Notes: generated by a model from the letters alone, not told the origin. Positions 8,960 through 17,268 are shown, numbered from the stretch's first letter. The stretch: 64,000 nt of DNA from Gaetbulibacter_A aestuarii (GCF_039537665.1 NZ_BAABAY010000001.1:496001-560000); one strand, 5' to 3'. Numbers and translations are program-made.

Positions 8960-9415
8960 TTATTCTCCATTATTATTGAACATATACCTGTAAATCTTTA
9001 AATCCCCATTTTGATCGGGTTTTAAAACCAGCAATCCTTTCACTTCGAAGTTTCCACTTTCAGCTGTCTTTGGATCTTTCCAGCTTCCTATATTTATAGT
9101 TCGGACGATACTATATTCACCTGCCATGATTGCTTCTTCAATGATGAACTGTTCGGAAAAATCAACGGATTCTAACCATTTGAAACTTTCGATGATTTCT
9201 TCCCGGCCTTTAACAATTGGTTTCCCCTCTGGTAGAATTATCGCGTCATCATGGAAGCAGTCTGCCATCTTTGAAGCTGATTTACTGCCCACAGCACTCC
9301 CGTATAGATCAAGCACTTCCCTAACGTCCTTTCCTATAGTGCTTTCTTGCGCATAGGTTAAAGTTATTGATACGAGGGAAAAAAAAGTTAAAAGTGTAAG
9401 TAGTTTTGTTTTCAT
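8960..9415 (-). CDS. Secreted SnoaL-like (DUF4440-type) protein
   Basis: 151 aa from the ATG at 9415, which gives a clean signal peptide (KTKLLTLLTFFSLVSITLTYAQ). The mature part fits the NTF2-like/SnoaL fold of the DUF4440 type: VLDLYGSAVGSKSASKMADCFHDDAIILPEGKPIVKGREEI, then a beta-rich half ending with KIYRYMFNNNGE. Members of this fold are small-molecule-binding or catalytic, and no substrate can be inferred. It is the only unit in the array without recognisable paired ends; its 5' side carries GAACCACAAC (9527-9536) but the partner box is missing. An upstream ATG at 9463 would spoil the signal peptide. Confidence 0.7.
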   Translation of the reverse strand: MKTKLLTLLTFFSLVSITLTYAQESTIGKDVREVLDLYGSAVGSKSASKMADCFHDDAIILPEGKPIVKGREEIIESFKWLESVDFSEQFIIEEAIMAGEYSIVRTINIGSWKDPKTAESGNFEVKGLLVLKPDQNGDLKIYRYMFNNNGE

Positions 9416-9526
9416 GTTGAAAAATTTTGTGGGTTTATTAAAACTATTCCAATTCATTCTCAATGTTAGTTAAAAGCTCTCGGCTTATTGTTATTAAAAG
9501 GTTCCAATACTTGATTTGGTTGATTT

Positions 9527-9664
9527 GAACCACAACGTTTTGTGTAAGATTTGTTGCGTGTTTAGGTAACCAATTTAGCAAATAAAACTGAACCGTAGGA
9601 AAATCCGCAGGATTTTCCGGATAGGCAAGGAACTAGCAATGAATTTTACACGCTGTTAGCTACC
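9527..9664 (-). repeat. Cassette repeat R2 (family A)
   Basis: Boundary boxes are GAACCACAAC and GTTAGCTACC. The inner hairpin is GGAAAATCC-GCA-GGATTTTCC, with the family A arms TTGTTGCGTG and CTAGCAATGAATTTTACACG. The GTTAGCTACC box pairs with the box at 10241-10250 across the next gene. Confidence 0.8.
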
Positions 9665-9670
9665 GTTTAT

Positions 9671-10231
9671 TTAATCAATAAATATTTGTCCATTTAACGG
9701 TGTCAAATTATTTACTCGTTGTAACTCAAATATTTTATCACTTGTCAATTCATTCCTATATTTAATCGGGACTTCTTTGATAATTCCAAATATTAGGTTA
9801 TCCCCACCCATACAAGTTGTGTCAATATGTAATTTGGTTGGTTCGTAAGTCAATTCATATTTCAGTTCACCATTATTATCATAAATTTTCCATAAGCCAA
9901 TCCGATAGTAATAAAAAGACCTACATTCCCCTCCAACGCAGCAAGATATATAGGATCCAAGCTTATATTTTCCCTCCATTTTAAGAGTTCCGTTTTTGGA
10001 GTATTCTTTCCAATATCCAACTCTCAAATCACTCACTCCATATTTACTTACTGCTAATGCACCTCTTCCTAATAAAATTCCATTTTTTTTAAATTCAACG
10101 ATTGTATCTTTTTCAGGAATTCCATTCACTAACTCTCCATAAAGATTATTGTCTGAAATGTAAGGAAATGCATCCTCTTGCCCAATTAGAGATTGGCAAC
10201 TAAAAATTAAAAGAATAATTATAATTCTCAT
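9671..10231 (-). CDS. Secreted MORN-like repeat protein (cassette gene)
   Basis: 186 aa. A signal peptide (RIIIILLIFSCQSLIGQ) is followed by repeats of the antitoxin/MORN-variant type: VGYWKEYSKNGTLKMEGKYKLG near residue 75 and IGLWKIYDNNGELKYE near residue 110, the usual shape being G-x-W-x-x-Y-x-x-N-G-x-L-x-x-E. Such repeats form beta-meander surfaces and are common in Bacteroidota, with poorly known roles. The region around CCVGGEC adds three cysteines. It is a single-gene cassette whose ends GTTAGCTACC and GGTAGCTAAC are perfect inverted copies, with 6 bp of trailer and 9 bp of leader. Confidence 0.65.
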   Translation of the reverse strand: MRIIIILLIFSCQSLIGQEDAFPYISDNNLYGELVNGIPEKDTIVEFKKNGILLGRGALAVSKYGVSDLRVGYWKEYSKNGTLKMEGKYKLGSYISCCVGGECRSFYYYRIGLWKIYDNNGELKYELTYEPTKLHIDTTCMGGDNLIFGIIKEVPIKYRNELTSDKIFELQRVNNLTPLNGQIFID

Positions 10232-10240
10232 TTTCGGTAT

Positions 10241-10378
10241 GGTAGCTAACGTTTCGTATAAGGTTTGTTGCGTGATTAGGTAACCAATTTAGCAAATAAA
10301 ACCGAACAGTAGGAAAATCCGGAGGATTTTCCGGAGAGGCAAGAACCTAGCAATAAATTTTATACGTTGTTGTGAGCA
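10241..10378 (-). repeat. Cassette repeat R3 (family A)
   Basis: Boundary boxes are GGTAGCTAAC and GTTGTGAGCA. The hairpin is GGAAAATCC-GGA-GGATTTTCC, with outer stem CGTATAA/TTATACG and TTGC/GCAA. Confidence 0.85.
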
Positions 10379-10383
10379 GTATT

Positions 10384-10965
10384 TTATTCACAGTATTTTG
10401 TCAGTTTTATAGTTTTCAATGCTCTAAAAAATTCCACTTGAGTTGAGTCAGACAAATTGTTTCCGTAAAAACTCAAACTGGTTTTGTTAGAATTCGGTCC
10501 ACCACCTTTCAAGCTGTCAATATAAATTCCGCTTGCTCCAAATCCTTTGTTTTTTGGTTTTATAAATTTAGCTACAAAGCAGTCAATAATGTCTGTTTGG
10601 AATTCGTACTTTAAATAATCTTTTGCGTCATATTCAACGGTTAGAAAGTCCTCAATAACCAAATGCTTTACATTTTTTAATAGCTTTTTTTGCTTTTCGC
10701 TAAATTCTGCATATTCAGATTGCTCAAATACCAAGACCTCTGGGTTTTTAGTCAAATCAGGTGAGTACCAACCCAAATCAAAAATCAGCGTGTCGTTTTT
10801 GTCCGTTATCAATCCGCTAACATAGCTGTCAATTCCGTTTATTTCATATTCCGACCAATTTTTCGGAACTGTTATTTCAAACGCTTCGTAGTCAATCGTT
10901 TTATAGTCCGACTTTTCACAGGATAAAATCAGAATCAAGATTAATATAGATAGCGTTTTTCTCAT
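10384..10965 (-). CDS. Lipoprotein of unknown function (cassette gene)
   Basis: 193 aa from the ATG at 10965, which gives a signal and lipobox (LILSC, C16); the longer ORF would start inside the repeat. The mature part is alpha/beta in pattern, with FEITVPKNWSEYEINGIDSYV resembling the opening of the DUF1795/PsbP-like proteins (a protein that begins with a P-x-x-W segment), but this is a weak match. The start codon lies only 2 bp from the cassette box TGCTCACAAC (10968-10977), whose exact inverted partner GTTGTGAGCA is at 10369-10378. No catalytic motif is visible. Confidence 0.65.
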   Translation of the reverse strand: MRKTLSILILILILSCEKSDYKTIDYEAFEITVPKNWSEYEINGIDSYVSGLITDKNDTLIFDLGWYSPDLTKNPEVLVFEQSEYAEFSEKQKKLLKNVKHLVIEDFLTVEYDAKDYLKYEFQTDIIDCFVAKFIKPKNKGFGASGIYIDSLKGGGPNSNKTSLSFYGNNLSDSTQVEFFRALKTIKLTKYCE

Positions 10966-10967
10966 AT

Positions 10968-11104
10968 TGCTCACAACGTTCACGGCTATGAGTAGTTGCG
11001 TGTTTTAGTATTTAACATTACAAGTATACAAAAAGCTGAAAATTCCGCAGGAATTTTCAGGATAAGCGATAACAAGCAATTACTTATAGCCGATGTTGTG
11101 CCTA
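10968..11104 (-). repeat. Cassette repeat R4 (family B)
   Basis: Boundary boxes are TGCTCACAAC and GTTGTGCCTA. The outer stem is GGCTATGAGTAGTTGC/GCAATTACTTATAGCC and the inner hairpin is CTGAAAATTCC-GCA-GGAATTTTCAG. It is nearly identical to R1. Confidence 0.85.
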
Positions 11105-11533
11105 GTTTTTTATATTCAGTTTTATCTTTTGTCCGTCTTTCAAATCTTTTATCTGAAACCCTAAATCTCCGCTAAAAGCAATTAATTCCGCAAAACTAAT
11201 TTTTCCGAGATTCGATTTTTCATATTCTCCGCCAATAACAGCCGACATTTTTAGACAGTATTTTTGGTTTTCTTTTAATTCTCCAAGTTCCGATTTCGCA
11301 ATTTTCACAAGTTTAGTCATTTTCCAGTCTTCTATAAATTCAGAGTCAGATGAGATTTTATTAAATTCAGATTCCGATTCCGCAATTTTTTCGCAACTAA
11401 TTTCTTCTGGACAGATTCTCCAATATTCATTTTTGTCCGTTTTGAAAATCACGTTGCCAAATTCATTCGTCCGAACTATTTCGGTCGCTTTAAATCCTTT
11501 CCAATTCCAAGCTTTATTTATTTCGGCAATCAT
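11102..11533 (-). CDS. Possible DUF1851/immunity-type protein (second gene of a cassette)
   Basis: 143 aa, soluble, with no signal peptide. The N-terminal AWNWKGFKATEIVRTNEFGNVIFKTDKNEYWRICPEE and the C-terminal LKMSAVIGGEYEKSNLGKISFAELIAFSGDLGFQIKDL resemble the DUF1851 (T6SS immunity Tdi1-type) proteins, in which a GGEY segment and an F-SGDL-x-xQ segment recur. I recognise the pattern but could not verify it. The stop codon (TAG) lies inside the cassette's boundary box. It shares its unit with the small membrane protein at 11551-11769, 17 bp upstream. Confidence 0.6.
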   Translation of the reverse strand: MIAEINKAWNWKGFKATEIVRTNEFGNVIFKTDKNEYWRICPEEISCEKIAESESEFNKISSDSEFIEDWKMTKLVKIAKSELGELKENQKYCLKMSAVIGGEYEKSNLGKISFAELIAFSGDLGFQIKDLKDGQKIKLNIKN

Positions 11534-11550
11534 TTTCTTATATTCTAACT

Positions 11551-11769
11551 TCAGTTATTTAAAAAATCGGTTTTGTTTTCATACCTAAAAATTTTAACAA
11601 GCAAACCGACTACAGAGAAAAATATTAAAAGGTTTATTCCGCCACCAATGAAACCATATGTTATTGGGTCTATTTTTAAACTGGTTAATAGAAAAGGCAT
11701 AGCAAGATTAGTTGCAAGTCTTAAAACTAAACTTATAATTATGAGATATACGAAATATTTTGATTTCAT
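11551..11769 (-). CDS. Small two-helix membrane protein (first gene of a cassette)
   Basis: 72 aa with two predicted membrane helices (about residues 5-30 and 38-62) and a basic C-terminal tail. Its start is unusually far (51 bp) from the cassette box at 11827-11836; most array genes begin 2-18 bp away. It is followed by the gene at 11102-11533 in the same unit, so the pair moves together. Unknown function; pairing of a small membrane protein with a possible immunity-type protein is suggestive but unproven. Confidence 0.5.
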   Translation of the reverse strand: MKSKYFVYLIIISLVLRLATNLAMPFLLTSLKIDPITYGFIGGGINLLIFFSVVGLLVKIFRYENKTDFLNN

Positions 11770-11826
11770 AAATGAGGTAAATTTTTAAAATTACTATTCT
11801 TATGTGGTTACTAGGTCTTCCTAAAT

Positions 11827-11962
11827 TAGGCACAACGGTCCGGCTATGAGTAGTTGCGTGGTTTAGCACTTAATTTTGCAAGTACACACCAAACTGAAAA
11901 TCCGCGAGGATTTTCAGAATTAGGCGAGAACAAGCAATTACTTATAGCCATTGTTGTGCTTA
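11827..11962 (-). repeat. Cassette repeat R5 (family B variant)
   Basis: Boundary boxes are TAGGCACAAC and GTTGTGCTTA. The outer stem is GGCTATGAGTAGTTGC/GCAATTACTTATAGCC; the inner hairpin is CTGAAAATCC-GCGA-GGATTTTCAG, intermediate between families A and B. Confidence 0.85.
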
Positions 11963-11975
11963 GTTTGTTGTTTTT

Positions 11976-12383
11976 TTAGGTCAAAATCACAGATATTATT
12001 CCTAAAAATGCGAATCCAAAAAATGAAATCAAAGTCAAGTTTTTTAATGAGTTTAATTCCGTTAATTTATTTTCTATTTTTTTTTCAGATTGACTTAGTT
12101 TTTTCCGTTCCGATATTAAGTCAAAAAAATTCACTCGATATATTCCTGCTCTTGGACCAAAATCAATTCCGCTTTTGGTCATTAATTTTTTATAGTTTAA
12201 AATTAAATTATCACTCAATTCATGATAACTCTTCCAAGTAAGATATGTAAATCGTCCAAATCCAATGATTCCGAAAATCACAGGAATGTAATCCCTCATT
12301 GGTTTGTTGAGTATTAAAATCAGAGTCAAACTCGTGAGGAGAATCACTAATAATTCAGTTTTATATTTTCTTCTTTTCTGCAT
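11976..12383 (-). CDS. Membrane protein with coiled-coil segment (cassette gene)
   Basis: 135 aa from the ATG at 12383 (KRRKYKTELL); the longer ORF would run back into repeat R6 and is rejected. There are two N-terminal helices (about residues 9-26 and 32-48), a soluble middle with a heptad-like stretch (RKKLSQSEKKIENKLTELNSL, about residues 93-113) and a C-terminal helix (LISFFGFAFLGIISVILT). The unit has perfect inverted ends GTTGTGCTTA/TAAGCACAAC. The function is unknown. Confidence 0.6.
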   Translation of the reverse strand: MQKRRKYKTELLVILLTSLTLILILNKPMRDYIPVIFGIIGFGRFTYLTWKSYHELSDNLILNYKKLMTKSGIDFGPRAGIYRVNFFDLISERKKLSQSEKKIENKLTELNSLKNLTLISFFGFAFLGIISVILT

Positions 12384-12392
12384 TTCAGGAAT

Positions 12393-12534
12393 TAAGCACA
12401 ACGTATCCGGGTATGGTGTCGTGCCGCCAATCCTGTCCAGTTGCACCGCCCCTTGTTAACCGTTACCAATATACAGCATTGCAGTAAATTATCAAAACGA
12501 TGGGCGGCATGCACTATACCCGATGTTGTGCAAC
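12393..12534 (-). repeat. Cassette repeat R6 (unique sequence type)
   Basis: Boundary boxes are TAAGCACAAC and GTTGTGCAAC. The stem is GGGTATGGTGTCGTGCCGCC against GGGCGGCATGCACTATACCC, with a large internal loop holding CCGTTACCAATATACAGC. It shares no primary sequence with family A apart from the ends, yet has the same length (142 bp) and layout. Confidence 0.8.
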
Positions 12535-12539
12535 GTAAA

Positions 12540-13283
12540 TTATTCAATTCCAATCAATTCAAGTCGTTTATTATCAAAATCACTCAATCTAAAATACACA
12601 GTAATCTTATCGGAAGTAAGTATTTTAGAAATCATATCATTCATATATTTTGTATAATATAAATCATAATCTATATCGTGTAATGTAAATTTTATTTTGA
12701 AATCATCCGAAAATTGTTGGTCTGTATCAATTGCGTATTTATATTTCGTATCACCAGTCTTTTTTGAATATTGAATTTTAAAAATCTTACCATTTTCTTT
12801 ATCAGTAATCTCCTTAAAATTATTGGGTTTCCAATCAATGTCAATCACTTTTTTATTAATCAAATCAATTGCTTTATTTACTCCATTATAAAATTCTCCT
12901 TTTTTAAAAAATGGTATCATTTGGTCAACAATAATTTGGGTCTGATTATCTGAAAGTATCCACTCAAGTCCGTATCCGACTAAAATCTGGAGTTTTCTGT
13001 CATTTTTAGATAGAAGAATTATTATCCCGTTATTAATCCCTTTTATCCCTGCTGGATATTTTCGTGATAAATCCATTCCATAATCAATTGGTGATTTACC
13101 TCCTAAATCCATTGTCGTATAAATCATTGTCTCAACGGTACTTTTATCTTTTAGATTTTGCAATCGTGTTGTCAATTCAGATTTTTCATTATCAGTCAAG
13201 AATTCTCCATTATCTATAATCAGTTGACTTTTTACTGTCAATCCGAAGAAAATCAGAATTATTAATGTTGTAAAATGTCTCAT
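12540..13283 (-). CDS. Secreted TPM-domain protein (cassette gene)
   Basis: 247 aa from the ATG at 13283, which yields a signal peptide (RHFTTLIILIFFGLTVKSQ). Residues about 20-140 match the TPM (TLP18.3/Psb32/MOLO-1) fold: NGEFLTDNEKSELTTRL, TMDLGGKSPIDYGMDLSRKY, NNGIIILLSKNDRKLQILVGYGLEW. The C-terminal half is an unrecognised beta-rich domain. TPM proteins are periplasmic or membrane-associated and often linked to stress or maintenance functions, but none is shown here. Ends GTTGTGCAAC/GTTGCACAAC are perfect inverted copies. Confidence 0.8.
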   Translation of the reverse strand: MRHFTTLIILIFFGLTVKSQLIIDNGEFLTDNEKSELTTRLQNLKDKSTVETMIYTTMDLGGKSPIDYGMDLSRKYPAGIKGINNGIIILLSKNDRKLQILVGYGLEWILSDNQTQIIVDQMIPFFKKGEFYNGVNKAIDLINKKVIDIDWKPNNFKEITDKENGKIFKIQYSKKTGDTKYKYAIDTDQQFSDDFKIKFTLHDIDYDLYYTKYMNDMISKILTSDKITVYFRLSDFDNKRLELIGIE

Positions 13284-13300
13284 GGTTTGTTCTGTTTTAT

Positions 13301-13439
13301 GTTGCACAACGTTCGCTGTATGTTTTGTGGCGCTGTTTAAGAAACTAATTTAGCAAATAAAACCGAACCGTAGGAAAATCCGCAGGATTTTCCGGAAAGG
13401 CTGAAACCAAGCCATGAAATATACAGGTTGTTAGCGTTC
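13301..13439 (-). repeat. Cassette repeat R7 (family A)
   Basis: Boundary boxes are GTTGCACAAC and GTTAGCGTTC. The hairpin is GGAAAATCC-GCA-GGATTTTCC; the outer stem has changed to TGTATGTTTTGTGGC against GCCATGAAATATACA, showing compensatory drift of both arms. Confidence 0.8.
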
Positions 13440-13619
13440 GTTTTTATTATTGGTCAAAAACCAAACCTTCGCAAATAAGCTGCAAAAAAAATGATATTGC
13501 TCCGTTTCGATTCCGTTTTGATATTTTATTCTAACACGTTCATTTTTTTTGCCTAAAGATCTAAAACAACCCTGGCAAAAGTTCACGGACTTATTTTTAC
13601 GGAACTTAAAAACAGACAC
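13431..13619 (-). CDS. Very small cassette ORF
   Basis: 62 aa, opening at a GTG codon (13619). It is basic and has a C-x2-C pair (NFCQGCFRSLGKK) plus a third cysteine (HFFCSLF), possibly a zinc-knuckle remnant. The stop codon TAA is inside the boundary box of R7 (GCTAAC). The unit is the smallest in the array, with perfect ends GTTAGCGTTC/GAACGCTAAC. About 80 bp upstream are very A-rich. It may be a real small protein or a truncated gene. Confidence 0.4.
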   Translation of the reverse strand: MSVFKFRKNKSVNFCQGCFRSLGKKNERVRIKYQNGIETEQYHFFCSLFAKVWFLTNNKNER

Positions 13620-13698
13620 TAACCTTTAAAAATCTAAAAAAAAAATTCGCAAAAAAACCGTCAAAAAATTCCAGATTTTCTGTGAAACTTTGGCTAAT

Positions 13699-13834
13699 GA
13701 ACGCTAACGGTAGTTGTATGAGTAGTGGCAGATTGCGTGATACTTATCTGTCAAACCGCTAAGCAGTTTGATCGGCTACAAGCCCTGATATTAAACACAT
13801 TGCCTGCCATTACTTATACAAAATGTTACATAAC
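13699..13834 (-). repeat. Cassette repeat R8 (unique sequence type)
   Basis: Boundary boxes are GAACGCTAAC and GTTACATAAC. The outer stem is GTATGAGTAGTGGCAG against CTGCCATTACTTATAC and the inner hairpin is CAAACCGCTAAGCAGTTTG. Confidence 0.8.
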
Positions 13835-13841
13835 GTTTTAC

Positions 13842-15227
13842 TTATTTCGGTGCATTTTGCCATTTATTCCATATCGGACTTAAATCCACACCAGTTGCCT
13901 GAGACATTATAGACTCAATCTCATTGTATTTAAATGCTCTTTGATTTTCATTTGACCAACTAAGCAAACCAAGAATAGCATCCTTAAAGGATTTTTTCTC
14001 GTTGGTTTGTTTTTGAATATACTCATCTAAATCATAAGCCATTAAAGCTCCCCTTGAAAAAAGATTTTTTCCTATTCTAAAATCAGAGGCATATTGGGTT
14101 GAACCCAGAAGAGATAATTCCTTTAAGGTTTTGGTTTTAATAAAATCCGGAGCATTGTCCATGTTGGATTTCCACCAATTTAACCTTGCATCGTCGCTGA
14201 GGATTTGCTGGAAAGAAACATACCATATAAATCCTTCATTCAGCCAGATTGTTTCTACAAGTGGTGCCACTTGCCATGCAAATGGGCGGTATCCTTCACC
14301 CCAGGATCTTAACGGAATCCATGAATGTCCCATATGATGTATGATGGTTCCCAAATCTCTATTGGGATAATATTCCTCCGAAATATCCCTGTGTGCCGTC
14401 ATACTATTTAGATGTTCCATATTAAAACCATAGTCATGCCTTTCTGAAATTGGTTTTAGAAACTCATAAACTAAGGTGTAATGAGGCATGGGAATGTATC
14501 CAAAATATTCAGCAAGTTTCTGCAGCGATAATAAGCCTGTATCCCCGATACCTTCCAAATTATCGGCTGTCGCAGCATAGGCCACTACAAATAATGGAAT
14601 TGGCGCTTCTTCAACTTGAATGACCTGAACTCCATTACCTAAGAGATACTGAGCATCAACCAGAGCGGCATAGCTTTCAGCCTCATAACTATCCGTTCGG
14701 TATTTTCGGTTGGTATCAGGCCTTAAGGTACTAAAAACAGGCCATGAAGGGTCGGTATTTATGGTTAGATTGACGGCCTCTGTTTCCAGTCCTTCAATAA
14801 ATCCAAATACTGAATACCCAAACAGTCCCAGATAGTCTTTTCTTGCTTTGGAACTCGTGGAGGCATCTAATAAATCAATTTCCATTTTTTGTATGTCGAC
14901 CGTATAACTCACCTTATTCAAAAGATCATTACTTTCTCCAAACGTAAAGAAACTTCCGTCCCCTATCATCCCTGGCAACTGCTTACCACTAGTTGTATAA
15001 CCAACAACATCATCAATAAAAGCTATGTAGTTTGTCAGAATATAGGTTCCCGGTGCACTTCTTGGAATCACTAAATTGGCATCACTGGCCAATAGGGCAT
15101 CAAATGTGATTTGAATAGTTACTTTATTCAAATTTGCTTGGTTGGTAAGCAAATAGCTAATCTTTTGCTGTGCGTTTAGACTTGGGATAGCTATAATGAA
15201 TGATACTAGAACAATAATTCTTCTCAT
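13842..15227 (-). CDS. M61-type peptidase-like protein with altered HExxH
   Basis: 461 aa with signal peptide (about residues 1-20). The layout is that of M61 glycyl-aminopeptidase-like proteins: an N-terminal beta domain (LVIPRSAPGTY), a catalytic-type domain (YTLVYEFL, GFNMEHLNSMTAH) and a C-terminal helical part. The zinc motif expected as HExxH reads HHMGHSW (H297, H298, H301): the catalytic glutamate is replaced by histidine, while a downstream glutamate in WLNEGF (E331) is kept. It may bind metal without hydrolysis. Largest cassette of the array; ends GTTACATAAC/GTTATGTAAC are perfect. Confidence 0.75.
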   Translation of the reverse strand: MRRIIVLVSFIIAIPSLNAQQKISYLLTNQANLNKVTIQITFDALLASDANLVIPRSAPGTYILTNYIAFIDDVVGYTTSGKQLPGMIGDGSFFTFGESNDLLNKVSYTVDIQKMEIDLLDASTSSKARKDYLGLFGYSVFGFIEGLETEAVNLTINTDPSWPVFSTLRPDTNRKYRTDSYEAESYAALVDAQYLLGNGVQVIQVEEAPIPLFVVAYAATADNLEGIGDTGLLSLQKLAEYFGYIPMPHYTLVYEFLKPISERHDYGFNMEHLNSMTAHRDISEEYYPNRDLGTIIHHMGHSWIPLRSWGEGYRPFAWQVAPLVETIWLNEGFIWYVSFQQILSDDARLNWWKSNMDNAPDFIKTKTLKELSLLGSTQYASDFRIGKNLFSRGALMAYDLDEYIQKQTNEKKSFKDAILGLLSWSNENQRAFKYNEIESIMSQATGVDLSPIWNKWQNAPK

Positions 15228-15236
15228 GTTGATAAT

Positions 15237-15374
15237 GTTATGTAACGTTTCGCATAAGGTTTGTTGCGGTTTTAGGTAACCAATTTAGCAAATAAAAATC
15301 AACCGTAGGAAAATCCGCAGGATTTTCCGGAGAGGCAAGAACCTAGCAATGAATTTTATGCGTTGTTGTAAAAC
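15237..15374 (-). repeat. Cassette repeat R9 (family A)
   Basis: Boundary boxes are GTTATGTAAC and GTTGTAAAAC. The hairpin is GGAAAATCC-GCA-GGATTTTCC; the outer stem CGCATAA/TTATGCG shows a compensatory change against CGTATAA/TTATACG. Confidence 0.85.
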
Positions 15375-15383
15375 GTTATTTTA

Positions 15384-15878
15384 TCATAATTCATTTAGGT
15401 TCTGAATAAGTTCTTTTTTGAATGACATCATCATATTTCTGCCAAAATTTACTTGAAATAGTAGAAGTATTATAAAAATAGGAACTAGAATTAGTAGAGC
15501 AGGATACGCTTTATTTAAAATCACAATTGTCACTAGAATTAGGAATAAAACAGGAACTAGAATTAAGCCTAGCCCCATAAATGAATCGTAAGCAAAGCAT
15601 TCTATTTTCAAACTGGTATTTCCGTTCATGTCAATAATTTTTCCTTTTGCGTAACCCGGAAAAGACAACTGCATAAATTTTCTTTTTACTCTTATTTTAA
15701 ATCTTTCCTCATTAATAATTCCGATATATTTTTTGTCAGATTTTGTCAATTCGTCAAAAAGATAATTGTCATTTGTGTCAATTAATTTTTTAAATCGAAC
15801 AATTAAATCTTCTTTACTTAAATCTGAATTAAGAGTGATTATTTTATATAGGTTTAATATCTCTAGAATGCTTTTCAT
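15384..15878 (-). CDS. Membrane protein, function unknown (cassette gene)
   Basis: 164 aa from the ATG at 15878 (a TTG one codon upstream is an alternative). A soluble N-terminal part of about 90 residues precedes two strongly hydrophobic helices (about residues 101-122 and 125-143) and a short basic C-terminal end (KKELIQNLNEL). The leader is the conserved ACATTTG seen in several units, with the ATG lying directly against it. Ends GTTGTAAAAC/GTTTTACAAC are perfect inverted copies. No family is recognised. Confidence 0.6.
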   Translation of the reverse strand: MKSILEILNLYKIITLNSDLSKEDLIVRFKKLIDTNDNYLFDELTKSDKKYIGIINEERFKIRVKRKFMQLSFPGYAKGKIIDMNGNTSLKIECFAYDSFMGLGLILVPVLFLILVTIVILNKAYPALLILVPIFIILLLFQVNFGRNMMMSFKKELIQNLNEL

Positions 15879-15883
15879 CAAAT

Positions 15884-15958
15884 GTTTTACAACGGTTTGG
15901 CTAAAAAGCGTTGCTGTCTCGCAGAGCAGCTATGATTTTTTAGCCATTGTTAGCAGTA
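15884..15958 (-). repeat. Cassette repeat R10 (short, unique type)
   Basis: Only 75 bp, against about 138 bp for the others. Boxes are GTTTTACAAC and GTTAGCAGTA. It is a simple hairpin: GGCTAAAAA pairs with TTTTTTAGCC and GCTG with CAGC. The gene at 15940-17109 ends inside it. Confidence 0.8.
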
Positions 15959-17109
15959 GTTTTTAAATATTTATTTACGAGTTCATAGGTTTCTATCATA
16001 AGTAGTTCTCGCTTATCAGTATTTGAATTCATAAATAGAACAATAGTTAGCGGTATATCCAATCTTCTTACAACCATTGTCCTAGTGCCATACCAACTCC
16101 CTCTATGTGATGATATGTTGTCAGTAACAATCCAAGCCATGGCATATCCTATTTCTTTGTTTTCAAAGAAAGGATAGAGGTCAATCATCTCATGACCTGT
16201 ATTAGGCCATATTCCTTTAATAGTACTACTCGGCTTAAATATTAATTTATGAGACTTTTTCGAAAGTAAGTTCTTGTTTCTCAAAGCTTTATCATATTCC
16301 AAATAATCATGGACACTGGTGTAAACTGCACCATCTCCTAAAATTCCATTCATGAAAAAGCCATCCACTTTTTCCCAATTATCCAAGCTATCTCTTTCAT
16401 AGCAATAGGCTCGTTCTGGAATTTCAATAGGGTGAGCCAAATTGTAAAAATTGGTTCGTTTCATTCCAGCTTTGTTAAAAATATTTTCTTTCGCAAAGGA
16501 TGAAAATTCTTGTCCACTCACTTTTTCTACCAGAAGAGCCAAAACCAGATACGCAGTATTTGAATATTCCCAACCATCGCCAGGCTCAAACACCGGTTTT
16601 GGATTAGTCTCAAGCCATTTTAAGATATCTTGATTCTCGACAATCTTTGATTTATCCCATCTTTGTAAAAAATAGGGCTCTTCGTAATCAGCAAGTCCAG
16701 AGGTATGATTTAGTAAATTTTCAACAGTAATATTCTTGAAAACAGGGAAGTCCCAGAACTTACTTATCGTATCATTTAATGAAAGTAAATCTTTATCAAT
16801 AAGACTTAAGATGCATAGAGCGGTAAATTGCTTACTAACTGAAGCCATTCTCATATTAGTATTAAGAGTAATAGGCTTTTTTGTTTCTATATCTCTTAAT
16901 CCATAGCCTTTACCAAAAATCATTTCTTGTCCATATGAAATTGCAATTGCAGCTCCAGGTTCATATTGTCCGATTGTAGAGTTGAATAGGGAATCAACAC
17001 TTGTTTGAAGTCTTTCCAGTCCAAATGCTTCCGGTTCAGTTTTTTTGTCACTCGGATTCTTACAAGAAACACAAACCGTAATCAACAATAGAGTCAAAAG
17101 GTTTTTCAT
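15940..17109 (-). CDS. Serine hydrolase of the class C beta-lactamase/DD-peptidase fold (lipoprotein)
   Basis: 389 aa. Lipobox VSC (C16) suggests membrane anchoring. Catalytic motifs: SxxK as SVSK (S90, K93), the YxN motif as YSN (Y182-N184) and, in place of KTG, HRG in a DNISSHRGSWYG segment. LLNHTSGLADY and AMAWIV are typical of the beta-lactamase-related penicillin-binding (EstB/Pbp-type) family, which includes esterases and D-amino-acid peptidases; the substrate cannot be told. The last codons read through the boundary box GCTAAC and the stop lies in the stem of R10. Ends GTTAGCAGTA/TACTGCTAAC are perfect. Confidence 0.85.
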   Translation of the reverse strand: MKNLLTLLLITVCVSCKNPSDKKTEPEAFGLERLQTSVDSLFNSTIGQYEPGAAIAISYGQEMIFGKGYGLRDIETKKPITLNTNMRMASVSKQFTALCILSLIDKDLLSLNDTISKFWDFPVFKNITVENLLNHTSGLADYEEPYFLQRWDKSKIVENQDILKWLETNPKPVFEPGDGWEYSNTAYLVLALLVEKVSGQEFSSFAKENIFNKAGMKRTNFYNLAHPIEIPERAYCYERDSLDNWEKVDGFFMNGILGDGAVYTSVHDYLEYDKALRNKNLLSKKSHKLIFKPSSTIKGIWPNTGHEMIDLYPFFENKEIGYAMAWIVTDNISSHRGSWYGTRTMVVRRLDIPLTIVLFMNSNTDKRELLMIETYELVNKYLKTTANNG

Positions 17110-17124
17110 GTGGTTGGTTTTAAT

Positions 17125-17263
17125 TACTGCTAACGGTCTCGTATAACCGTCAGTTACGGGTTAATATGCGTTAATTTTCGATTTGGCACAAACTTTAGCA
17201 ATTCCGAGTGGATTCGGACGTAGTCGAATCCGCCGTAATTGCGGTTATACATTGTTGTACAAC
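17125..17263 (-). repeat. Cassette repeat R11 (unique sequence type)
   Basis: Boundary boxes are TACTGCTAAC and GTTGTACAAC. The outer stem is GTATAACCGTCAGTTACGG against CCGTAATTGCGGTTATAC and the hairpin is GGATTCGGACGTAGTCGAATCC. It keeps the unpaired CTTTAGCAATT segment reminiscent of family A. Confidence 0.8.
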
Positions 17264-17268
17264 GTTTT

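Noticed and set aside
11951..12241. Plus-strand ORF opposite the array
   Set aside because: It is a shadow frame of the minus-strand gene and repeat R5, with no start context.
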